Position numbers and translations under genes: made by a program
From: Myxococcota bacterium
GTDB lineage: Bacteria > Myxococcota_C > UBA6777
DNA length: 39,180 nucleotides
Assembly: GCA_963169055.1 (NCBI GenBank)
Contig: CAUJFU010000382.1
Span: 1 to 39,180 of the forward strand
Direction of reading: 5' to 3'
The notes under the pieces: generated by a model
The model's database searches: none
Told to the model about the DNA's origin: nothing
What the model saw: only the letters and a program-made list of their open reading frames with translations
In this document: in pieces, positions 27,020 through 35,600 of the stretch
Numbering within the stretch: the stretch's first letter is position 1
How the letters are laid out: every line of letters begins with the position of its first letter

Positions 27020-28346
27020 TTATGTGACGCCTTGGGCGCAACAGCCGTGGTGTCTGTGGCTGGACTCTGCGCGGAGAGACGATCCACGCGGTCGCTACAG
27101 CTTTTTGGCGGTAGAGCCTTCACAAAAGGTGGTGGTGCGGGGAAGGCGAGTCGAGATCACGGAGCAAGGGCAGACTTTGGTCCAAGAAGGCGATCCATTG
27201 GGGATCTTGGAAGCGCTTTGGCGGGAGAGCAGCGGCCCTTGCCACCCACAGATGCCTCCCTTTCAAGGCGGTTATGCGGGTTATTTGGGATATGATCTTG
27301 CGCGAACACTCGAACGACTCCCCATGTTGGCGAAAGATGATCTGGGCCTCCCTGACGCGATGTTGGGACGCTACGAAAAAGTCTTGGCTTTCGATCACCA
27401 AACGCGAGGTTGTTGGGCATTTGCCCGCGATGCCCGACAGTTGGAAGAATGGGTCAAGCAGCTTGTATGCACCGATGCACCGCGCTATCAGGGGCCTGCT
27501 TTGGCATGGCAGGCGCACTTTACCCCCGAGACTTACGCCGATGCGGTCGCGCAAGTGATCGCGTATATCTGGGCGGGAGATATCTTCCAAGCCAACCTCT
27601 CGCAACGGATGGAAGCGCTATGGCCCGAAAGAGGGGCCGCGTTTGCGCATTATTGCCATCTTCGGCGCGTCAATCCCGCTCCCTTCGCAGCGTACTTCCA
27701 CACCGAACATGTCACGTTGGCGTCGAGCTCCCCCGAGCGTTTTTTGTGGATGCACGAAGGCAACGTGGAAACGCGCCCAATCAAAGGGACGCGGCCACGC
27801 GCTCTCGACCCACAACGCGATCAAGAACACCAAAAAGAACTGCTATCGAGTGCCAAAGATCGCGCAGAGAACGCCATGATCGTCGATCTCATGCGCAACG
27901 ACCTCTCGCGTGTCTGCACAGACCACAGCGTCGAAGTCCCCGAATTGTGCGGACTGGAGTCCTTTTCAACAGTGCATCACCTTGTGTCGACGGTGATCGG
28001 ACACCTGCGCTCGGATGCAACGGCATGGAGCTTATTGCGCGCTTGTTTCCCGGGGGGTTCGATCTCGGGCGCACCCAAGATCCGTGCGATGGAGATCATC
28101 GAAGCCTTGGAACCCACACGGCGCGGCCCCTACTGCGGAAGCATCGGATACATCGGTTGGGACGGAACCTTGGACACCAGCATCACCATCCGCACCCTTG
28201 TCTACACAAACCAACGGGTCTATCTGCAAGTCGGCGGTGGGATCGTCGCTGATTCTGTACCCGCCCAAGAATACCAAGAAACCCTCGATAAAGCCCGCGC
28301 CTTACTCGATAGTTTCGCCTACGAAATTCCGCGCATAACTCGATAG
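26982..28346 (+). CDS. pabB: Aminodeoxychorismate synthase, component I
   Basis: 454 aa, the normal PabB length. It aminates chorismate, with ammonia from PabA, to 4-amino-4-deoxychorismate for folate synthesis. The C-terminal chorismate-binding domain is complete: PIKGTRPR, DRAENAMIVDLMRNDLSRVC, FSTVHHLVSTV, FPGGSISGAPKIRAMEII, and YCGSIGYIGWDG. Lys268 in PIKGT is the residue that distinguishes PabB from TrpE (usually PIAGT). The start at ATG 26982 is chosen by length and family alignment (FYRALAYREPVDYVTPW). The frame is open upstream to 26838 within the ureohydrolase gene. The weak ribosome binding site suggests translational coupling. The stop falls inside the second copy of a 15-bp repeat. 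Confidence 0.95.
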   Translation: MFYRALAYREPVDYVTPWAQQPWCLWLDSARRDDPRGRYSFLAVEPSQKVVVRGRRVEITEQGQTLVQEGDPLGILEALWRESSGPCHPQMPPFQGGYAGYLGYDLARTLERLPMLAKDDLGLPDAMLGRYEKVLAFDHQTRGCWAFARDARQLEEWVKQLVCTDAPRYQGPALAWQAHFTPETYADAVAQVIAYIWAGDIFQANLSQRMEALWPERGAAFAHYCHLRRVNPAPFAAYFHTEHVTLASSSPERFLWMHEGNVETRPIKGTRPRALDPQRDQEHQKELLSSAKDRAENAMIVDLMRNDLSRVCTDHSVEVPELCGLESFSTVHHLVSTVIGHLRSDATAWSLLRACFPGGSISGAPKIRAMEIIEALEPTRRGPYCGSIGYIGWDGTLDTSITIRTLVYTNQRVYLQVGGGIVADSVPAQEYQETLDKARALLDSFAYEIPRITR

Positions 28347-28352
28347 TTTCGC
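28304..28352 (+). repeat. 15-bp direct repeat at the pabB end
   Basis: ACTCGATAGTTTCGC occurs at 28304-28318 (read as part of L-D-S-F) and at 28338-28352, where the same bases in another phase supply the pabB stop TAG. The period is 34 bases. Confidence 0.85.
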
Positions 28353-28372
28353 ACACATCCCTGAGACCACCG

Positions 28373-28990
28373 ATGTTTTTGTTGATCGATAACTACGACT
28401 CCTTTGTGTACAATCTTGCGCGCTATCTCGGGATCCTCGGAAAGACACGACAAGTCGTCCGCAATGATGCCCTTTCGTTGGCCGATATCGAAGCCCTGCA
28501 ACCCGAAGCCATCGTGATATCGCCCGGCCCTTGTTTTCCTGATCAAGCGGGGATCTCGCTAGATGTCGTGCGCCACTTTGGGCCGAAGATTCCGATCCTT
28601 GGGGTATGTTTGGGACACCAATGTATCGGGCAAGTCTACGGGGACTCGGTGGTTCGCGCCATCCGCCCGATTCACGGGCAAACCAGCCCGATCCAACACA
28701 ACGGCCAAGGTCTATTTGTCGGACTCCCCAGCCCGCTCGAAGTCGCTCGTTATCACTCGTTGATCGTCGTCTGCAAACAAGACTCTCCGCTTGTGGTGAC
28801 CGCACGCACCGCACAAGGCGAGATCATGGCGCTGCAACATCCCACGTATCCGTCTTATGGCGTACAGTTCCATCCCGAATCGGTGCTTACGCCGCACGGT
28901 CTCGATATCCTGCAAAACTTTCTGTGCATCGTCGAGGCATGGTGGCAAGATCCAATCAGACAAGACGCCGAACGGACGGAGGCAGCGTGA
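28373..28990 (+). CDS. pabA: Aminodeoxychorismate synthase, glutamine amidotransferase component
   Basis: 205 aa. It is a class-I glutamine amidotransferase that supplies ammonia to PabB. Visible: N-terminal LLIDNYDSFVYNLARYL, nucleophile Cys79 in GVCLGHQ, ISPGPCFP, and the catalytic His167/Glu169 in FHPES. The family is shared with TrpG, and one protein can serve both pathways. Location between pabB (26 bases upstream) and pabC favours PabA. Its stop TGA shares a base with the pabC ATG, indicating translational coupling. No strong Shine-Dalgarno was seen before the ATG. Confidence 0.94.
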   Translation: MFLLIDNYDSFVYNLARYLGILGKTRQVVRNDALSLADIEALQPEAIVISPGPCFPDQAGISLDVVRHFGPKIPILGVCLGHQCIGQVYGDSVVRAIRPIHGQTSPIQHNGQGLFVGLPSPLEVARYHSLIVVCKQDSPLVVTARTAQGEIMALQHPTYPSYGVQFHPESVLTPHGLDILQNFLCIVEAWWQDPIRQDAERTEAA

Positions 28991-29868
28991 TGTGGATGGT
29001 GTGGAATGGGCGATTGATCGAGGCGGAGGATGGGGGGATTCCTGCGATGGATCGGGGGGTTTTGTTGGGGGACGGCGTGTTTGATACATTATTGGCAGCA
29101 AGCGGAGAAGCGGGCGCAGAAGAAAAACTGCGGGTGATGTGGGGAGAAGCTCATTATGCGCGTTTGCTCCGTCATACGGGCGAGATCGAGATTGCGTTTC
29201 CTTGGCCCGAACAAGAATGGCGGGGACATCTTGGAGCCTTGGTCGAGGCGAGCGACGGAAAAGGCGGACAGAAAGGGCATTGGGCGATACGGACGACCAT
29301 CACGCGGGGGGTGGGGCCGCGAGGAATCGGGCTCCCTGCGCAAAGTGTGCCGAATGTATGGATGACGATCAGCCCCTATGTTGTAAGAAAAGCGCAAGCT
29401 GCGCGTGTGGTCTGTGGTTTGATGCGGCGCAATGAAAGTGCGCTGAGTTCGCGGATCAAGGCGTTGGGGTTGTTGGATACGGTGTGGTCTGTGGAACAAG
29501 CCCGTCGTTTGGGATACGACGACGTGGTGTTTTGTAATCATGCGGAGAAGTTGGCGTGTTGTAGCACAAGCAATGTTTTTTGGGTGTTTGCGGATCGCAT
29601 CCAAACGCCTCCGTTGCGGGATGGCGTGATGGATGGCGTCACGCGGGCTTGGGCGCTCGACAAAATGAAGGAGTGGGGGGTTCCTTGTGTGGAGGACTCT
29701 TTGCCGATGGGGGAGATCAAACAAGCCGTCGCCGCTTTTTCGACAAGCTCGCTGGTGGGGATTCGGTCGTGGTCTTGTTTGGCGTGGGAAGGACGAGAGT
29801 ATGCGTTGGAGAGGGCGCATCCTTGGGTGGAACGGCTGCAAACAGCGTGGTGCGAGATCGTGTGTTAG
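28990..29868 (+). CDS. pabC: Aminodeoxychorismate lyase (class IV aminotransferase fold)
   Basis: 292 aa. A PLP enzyme that splits aminodeoxychorismate into p-aminobenzoate and pyruvate. Visible: N-terminal WNGRL, MDRGVLLGDGVFDTLLA, the PLP-lysine region RIKALGLLD, and the cofactor loop STSNVFWVF. ATG 28990 overlaps the pabA stop by one base, and GGAGG (28978-28982) lies seven bases upstream. The class-IV fold also includes branched-chain and D-amino-acid aminotransferases; the pab operon decides the call. Its stop TAG overlaps the stop of the convergent U32 gene by four bases (29865-29868). Confidence 0.9.
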   Translation: MWMVWNGRLIEAEDGGIPAMDRGVLLGDGVFDTLLAASGEAGAEEKLRVMWGEAHYARLLRHTGEIEIAFPWPEQEWRGHLGALVEASDGKGGQKGHWAIRTTITRGVGPRGIGLPAQSVPNVWMTISPYVVRKAQAARVVCGLMRRNESALSSRIKALGLLDTVWSVEQARRLGYDDVVFCNHAEKLACCSTSNVFWVFADRIQTPPLRDGVMDGVTRAWALDKMKEWGVPCVEDSLPMGEIKQAVAAFSTSSLVGIRSWSCLAWEGREYALERAHPWVERLQTAWCEIVC

Positions 29869-32552
29869 CTACGCGGTCGGCTTTCGAGGGTTCCTTCGGT
29901 GACACCGAGGCGTTCGAGCGCACCGAGACGCCGCCAGAGCTGTTGTCCATCTGTTTGGCCGGACAATAGGCGAAGATAAGCGTCGATGTGTGAGGTGGTT
30001 TGTGCGGCGGACTCATCGAGTAATTCGAGACGGTAGCGGTGTAAGCCGGAGGCTTGGAGTTGAGGGAAAAAGCGTGCGCCTGTTTGTGCGCGGCCATTGA
30101 AGAGGGTATTGCGACAGCCGACATCCGCTTGGAGGCGGTGGAGTTGCCCGACGCGGTCGCGCAGGTGAACGGAGTGTGTTTCGCAGGGGCGACCGCAGTC
30201 TTTGTAGTCTTTTCCAGAAGAAAGGAAGGCGCAAAAGACGCAATGTTCCATGTGAAACATGGGGATGTGTTGGTGCAAGATCAGTTCAAACCAAGCAGGG
30301 GGAGCCGAGCGCAGCAGATCGATCACTTGTTGGATATCGAGGTCACAAGAGATCGTAAAGTGCCGAAGAGCCGTATGTTCTCGCAACAAGCGAGCCGTCA
30401 AAGGGTTGGCGATGTTGAGAGAAAAGTCCCCGACGAGTTGAAGGTCCGGCATATCGCGGAAAAAATGCAGCGCGCCAAGATTGCGGATCAACACCCCGTC
30501 GGGTTCGAGTTTTTTGATCAGGCTAAAATAGCCGATCTCACCGGCTTTTTGGATGCGTGGGGTGGCAAGCAAGATCGGAGGGGCGTTTGTGCGCGAGCGA
30601 GCGAGTTGGAGGGCGTCTTTGAAACGGCGAACGTCTTCAAAATCCACATAGATCGCGGCAAGATCGAAGGCGAGGGCCGCTTCGATCTGTTCGAGCGTGC
30701 GACACAAGACCCGAAGCGTAGGAGGGGGAGATATCTCGTTCGGTCGTTCGGGCAAAAGTTGCGTATAACGAAGCGGCATTTTTTCAGGAACAGCGGGAGG
30801 GAGAGCGGATGGGAGAGCATCGACAAGGGCGCGGCGTAAGCGATTGAGTACACTGACGGGCAGCATGACGTCGCCTTGCAAGAGATTTTCGATAGACTCC
30901 AGAGAAAAAGGCGTTTCGCCAAGGCGACCCAATTGGGATTGGAGGGTCTCGGTGGTGAGCGGATGTTTTTGAGCGACCTCAAGGGGTGTGGTGCTTTCGA
31001 CGGAGACGCCGCGAGCCGAAAGGCGCAAGGGAACGCCCGCATGGCCTTCGACACGGATCGTCAACGGATCTTTGGGGATATCCAACGGAAAGCTCTCCCA
31101 TGCTTGACGAAGCTCTTTGTTGAGGACGGGATCATCGGTCTTCCAGAGCTTTTGTCCGATCTGGATGCGAGGCCAATGGAGTTTACTGCGGTGGTGAAAG
31201 AACAAACGCTCGCCTTCGATGCGCCAGATCCGAGCGCCTTGTTCATCGTTGCGATCTTCGCCTGCGTCAAAAACCACACCATCTTCGGGCTTAAGGGGCG
31301 TATGGAGATCCGCACGACGCAACAACACCCATCCAGCGCCTACTTGAGCGATCTCACCAAGGAAGACACCGCGCTTTTTACCAAAGCGACCGTGTGTAAG
31401 GCGCGGATGGTTGGTGCCTTCCAACCACCCCGAGGAAAGGCCGCGAGAGAAGGTCATCTCTAGCGCGTAACGATCCGCCTGTTTGATGATCTCGGGGCCG
31501 CCTTGTCCAGCGATGGCGGCATCCAAGGCTTTGCGATAAACACGGGTGACAGCGGTGACATATTCTGGCGATTTAAGGCGACCTTCGATCTTGAAGGTGG
31601 CGACCCCAAGGCGCACAAGAGGCTCGATCAAGTCCACCGCAGCGAGGTCTTGGGGACTCAAGAGATAGCGTTGTTCACCCATTGGGCGGGTTTGCCCATC
31701 AACGACCAGTTCGTACGGCATCCGACAGGCTTGGGCGCATTCTCCACGGTTGGCGGAGCGTTGGCCGAGGCTTTCACTGGTGAGGCATTGCCCAGAGTAG
31801 GCCACGCACAAAGCACCATGAACAAAGACTTCGAGGGGGACGCGCTGCGTGTGGGGAGAAAACTTCTGGATCTCATGCAGACTCAGTTCGCGAGCAAGCA
31901 CCACGCGATCGAGGCGCAAGATCCCATCAAGGAAGTGAAGCCCTTCGGGGGACGTGACGGTCATCTGTGTGGAAGCGTGAAGTTCGAGCGAAGGAGCAAC
32001 TTCGCGCATCAACCACGCCAGTCCGAGGTCTTGGATGATCACAGCGTCAACCTTCGCGGCTTCGAGGGTGCGCAAGTACGACTCAGCTTCGGCGATCTCT
32101 TGTGGAAAGATCAGGGTGTTCATGGTGACGAAGCCCCGAACACCGTGGGCGTGAAGATAGCGCATCAGGTCAGGCAGATCTTCGTTGGTAAAGTTATCTG
32201 CGCGCATACGCGCATTGAAGCTTTGGAGGCCGAAGTAGATGGCATCAGCCCCTGCGGCGACGGCAGCGCGAGCGCAATCCCAGTTTCCCGCAGGAGCGAG
32301 CAGTTCGGGCGTGCGAGGCGGAAAGACCGCTGTTGGAGCGCTATCGGCAAGCGAGAACGAAGCGCTTGGGGCGCTATCGGCTAGAGAGAGCGAAGCTGTT
32401 GGGGTGCTATCGGCAAGCGAGAACGAAGCTGTTGGGGTGCTATCGGCAAGCGAGAACGAAGCGGGCCGCTTCGTTGCCGAGGATGAGTCGTTGGATGGGT
32501 TCGGTGAATTGTTGGATGGGTTCGGTGAATCGGGGGTATTGGGGATCCTCAT
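29865..32552 (-). CDS. U32 peptidase-family protein, RlhA-like, with a repetitive N-terminal extension
   Basis: 895 aa. From about residue 80 it matches the U32/collagenase-like family: PELLAPAGNWDCARAAVAAGADAIYFG, VHGALCVAYSGQC, SANRGECAQACRMPY and FKIEGRLKSPEYV, followed by a DUF3656-like region and a second Cys-rich C-terminal part (EHCVFCAFLSSGKDYKDCGRPC). These motifs are closest to RlhA/YdcP, which modifies C2501 of 23S rRNA, rather than to a true protease; the function is inferred. The first ~80 residues are Ser/Pro-rich and contain four copies of an 11-residue unit (core SLADSxPTAS). AGGA five bases before ATG 32552 supports translation of this extension, and no nearer start exists. 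The C-terminus overlaps pabC. Confidence 0.88.
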   Translation of the reverse strand: MRIPNTPDSPNPSNNSPNPSNDSSSATKRPASFSLADSTPTASFSLADSTPTASLSLADSAPSASFSLADSAPTAVFPPRTPELLAPAGNWDCARAAVAAGADAIYFGLQSFNARMRADNFTNEDLPDLMRYLHAHGVRGFVTMNTLIFPQEIAEAESYLRTLEAAKVDAVIIQDLGLAWLMREVAPSLELHASTQMTVTSPEGLHFLDGILRLDRVVLARELSLHEIQKFSPHTQRVPLEVFVHGALCVAYSGQCLTSESLGQRSANRGECAQACRMPYELVVDGQTRPMGEQRYLLSPQDLAAVDLIEPLVRLGVATFKIEGRLKSPEYVTAVTRVYRKALDAAIAGQGGPEIIKQADRYALEMTFSRGLSSGWLEGTNHPRLTHGRFGKKRGVFLGEIAQVGAGWVLLRRADLHTPLKPEDGVVFDAGEDRNDEQGARIWRIEGERLFFHHRSKLHWPRIQIGQKLWKTDDPVLNKELRQAWESFPLDIPKDPLTIRVEGHAGVPLRLSARGVSVESTTPLEVAQKHPLTTETLQSQLGRLGETPFSLESIENLLQGDVMLPVSVLNRLRRALVDALPSALPPAVPEKMPLRYTQLLPERPNEISPPPTLRVLCRTLEQIEAALAFDLAAIYVDFEDVRRFKDALQLARSRTNAPPILLATPRIQKAGEIGYFSLIKKLEPDGVLIRNLGALHFFRDMPDLQLVGDFSLNIANPLTARLLREHTALRHFTISCDLDIQQVIDLLRSAPPAWFELILHQHIPMFHMEHCVFCAFLSSGKDYKDCGRPCETHSVHLRDRVGQLHRLQADVGCRNTLFNGRAQTGARFFPQLQASGLHRYRLELLDESAAQTTSHIDAYLRLLSGQTDGQQLWRRLGALERLGVTEGTLESRPRS
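32331..32462 (-). repeat. Four 33-bp tandem repeats at the 5' end of the U32 gene
   Basis: Units are 32331-32363, 32364-32396, 32397-32429 and 32430-32462. The last two are identical and the first two diverged slightly. Each encodes 11 residues. Just upstream in the gene a 21-bp unit (TTGGATGGGTTCGGTGAA core, near 32492-32531) is also doubled. Unit lengths divisible by three preserve the frame. Confidence 0.9.
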
Positions 32553-32648
32553 CGTTTTCCTGTGCGGTATATTGGGCGTTTTATCGGTGGTTGGGGGTGT
32601 TTGGGGGTCGTGATATGGGGGGATTTGTCGTCCAGTCGATCCCGTGAG

Positions 32649-35600
32649 TCAATAGGTTTCTTGAAGGCGTTTGTGGAGGGGTAGGACGCGGAGCTTGAGT
32701 TGTTCGAGAAAGCGGAGATAGCGGGGATCTTGTTGAACGGGTTGGAAGAGAGGGCATCGAGAGAGCCAATTGAGATCATAGAGTTGGAGATCAAAGGCTT
32801 CTTGGAGGACAGAAAAAGCAGCATCCCAATCTTGGACAAAAGCGAGGATCTCGATCAGTTCTTGGCGCATGAGCAAGTGAAGACGTAGACTTTTGGTGGC
32901 GTCGATGCGTGTTTGGTAGAAGCGATTTTGGAGGGTTTTGGGGAATTGTTTGGTGGCGCGGACGTGGTTCAGGATGCGGAGGCTTTGTTGTGTCTGGTTG
33001 TCTGCGGCGATAGGGCCGGATATCTCCAGTCTTTGGGGGTCGGGTCGCCAGAGGTTGAGGCGGGCTTGGTACAGGTTGCGTGTGCGTTCGTCTTGTTCGT
33101 TGGGAGCGGGAAGTTCGAGCAGCCGATCGACGTCACTCCATTGTTCAAGAAGCGCGTAACCACGGGCGCTCTCAAAGCGTGCGGTCAGGTAGGTGGGATC
33201 GAGGGCAAGAGCGTGTTGGAGATTGTCGATCGCGCCTCCGAGAGAGCCGATCTCCAACATGATGCTGCCAAGCAGAGCGTGGGCTTTGGGATGGGGGTGG
33301 CCTTGTTCAAGGAGTTTGGCAAGATGACGAAGAGCATCCTCCCAAGCGTGCCGATAAAAGTCGATCAACGCGAGAGCATAGAGGGAGTTGGCGTGTTCTG
33401 GGTCAAGAGAGAGCGCGGAGAGTGCGGTCTTTCGGGCGTCTTGTAGGGGTGGATCGTTGGGGCCTGAAGTGGGAAAGGCTTGACGTGCTTTGATGATTGC
33501 GATGCCTGCGAGGGGGGCGGGATCATGGGGGAAGTCTTTTTGAAGAGATTCAAACAGCGCGAGAGGCTCCGAGAGATCCCCTTGCCATTGTTTGTTGAGG
33601 CTGGCTTTGGCGCGCAGGAGTTGTTGAAGGGCTTCTTTGGAAGACGAGATCCGCATGGGAGCCACAGGTTGGGGAGGCAACGTAAGCGGAACGGACGAAG
33701 CGGATCGAGCAGACGCAGCAGCCGAAACGGGCGCAGCAGCCGAAGGAACACTTTTGTGAGGCGGAGGAAGAGGGCTGAGGAAGTCTTCGTCGATGCTGGA
33801 GGTAGGGAGCAAAAAATCATCCCCGATCGAATCCGCAGAAAACAGAAATTCCTCTTTTGTGGGAGATTTTGGTGGAAAGAGATCGTCGCCGAAAAAAGCG
33901 TCTGTGGCGATGGCTTTGGGATCTGTCAGCGGAGGAACAGTTGCCCTTGAAGGAGAGGGCGGAAAAAGCTCGCCAAGATCGTCCTCAAGCGACAGTGTGC
34001 CCTTGTCGTTTTTGGGAGGCAGACCTTTGTCGTCTTTGAGCGGGAAAGTGGATTGTTTGGGAGCGGCCAATTCCGAAGCAAAAGTCGCTTCGGGTATCAA
34101 AGCGGTGTTTTTTTTGAGTTCGGAAGCAGCGGGCTTTTGGGCTTGCGAAGCAGCGGGCTTTGGGGTCTCCGAAACAGCGGGCTTTTGGGGGTTGAGGAGT
34201 TGAAGAGGTTCGTGCAGATCACGGAGGATCTGTTGAGCAGTAGAGAAAGCACTTTGGGCAGAAGATTGAAGACGGCTGGTGTGTAAGATTTTTCCGCCGA
34301 CAGTGGCTTGGATGCGGATGCTGATTTCGATATCGTTGTTTTGTTGGTGTTTGATTTGGAGAGTGAGGAGAAGATCAGCTCCGAAGTCTCGATGAAATTG
34401 TTTGAGGGTAATATTTTTTCCACGCGTTTGAGAAGTGACTTCGGGTGGAGAAACGCTGATCTTTGGAAAGAGGCTGAGTTGTTCGGTGAGTGCGCGAGCG
34501 AGTTCTTCGGAGAAAGCGGCAAGATGCGGAGGCGCACCCGAGACGGGCAAAAGCAGGAGAGTGGGGATCTCAGGGAGAGCGAGATCGTCGGATGGGGCAG
34601 TCGATGGAGAGGTCGATCCCACAGGCTTTTCCGAAGTATCCGAAGAAGAGGTCAGAGCAGATTTTTCCGAAGTATCCGAAGAAGAGATCAGAGCAGATTT
34701 TTCCGAAGTATCCGAAGAGGGCCTCGGTTCGGGGTTGGGAGCGATGACGGGGATCGCAGAAGGCGGTTTGCTGTCGTGTTTGTGTTCGGTGGTACCGGAG
34801 AGAGTTTTGGCGCGGAGGGAATCTTGTTGGAGGGCGACTTCGTGTCTGGAGGGGGTGCCTGCGACAACATCAAGGGGAGAGTCGAACAAGGAGTGAGGGA
34901 TTTGTTGTGCGTAGGGATAAGACGGAGAAGAGCGACGCGGGAGGGATTGTTCTGCGTGCGTATAAGAAGGAGAGGTAGCGCGTGGGCTGGTGGGGGTTGT
35001 GGCGGAGGTGGTGGCATTCGAGGAGAAGTTTCGTGATGTGGCGACAGGGAGGTGAGGGGGAGGCGTGTGTTTTTGTTCGGGAGAGACGGGTGTTCCGACA
35101 GGTATAAGAGAAGGGCTTTGTCGAGACGCTTGTTGGATGTTTGAAGAAGGGAAAGGGGTATGAGAAGAAGCGCGTGGGGGGGGAACAGAGAGGATATCAA
35201 GAGAAGCGATGGTGGCTTGGTTGTCGATGGGCGGGCCTTGCGGGAGGTTGCGAAGAGACTGGAGGGTTTGGAGGACGTTTGCGATGTGGTGGGGGCGTTG
35301 ATTGGGTTCGCGTTCCATACATTGGAGGATCAGTTCGGCGAGAGGGGTGGGGAGAGAGGGGTTATAACGTCGCGGATCAGGGGGTGGGTTGGTGAGCCGA
35401 GCGGCGATGATCGCGAAGATGTTGTCGCCTTGCCAAGCCTGTTGTCCTGTGACCATCTCAAAAAGGATAGCTCCGAAGGCGTAGATATCAGCGCGGGCGT
35501 CGATTTGGGTATTGGTCGCGATCTGTTCGGGGGCCATATAAGCGGGAGTGCCGATGACGCTACCGACGACGGTTTGAAAGTCACGAGATCCCGAGGCGTG

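Noticed and set aside
32331-32462. CRISPR-like array
   Set aside because: The units are directly abutting 33-bp coding repeats with no spacers, in frame with the U32 gene.
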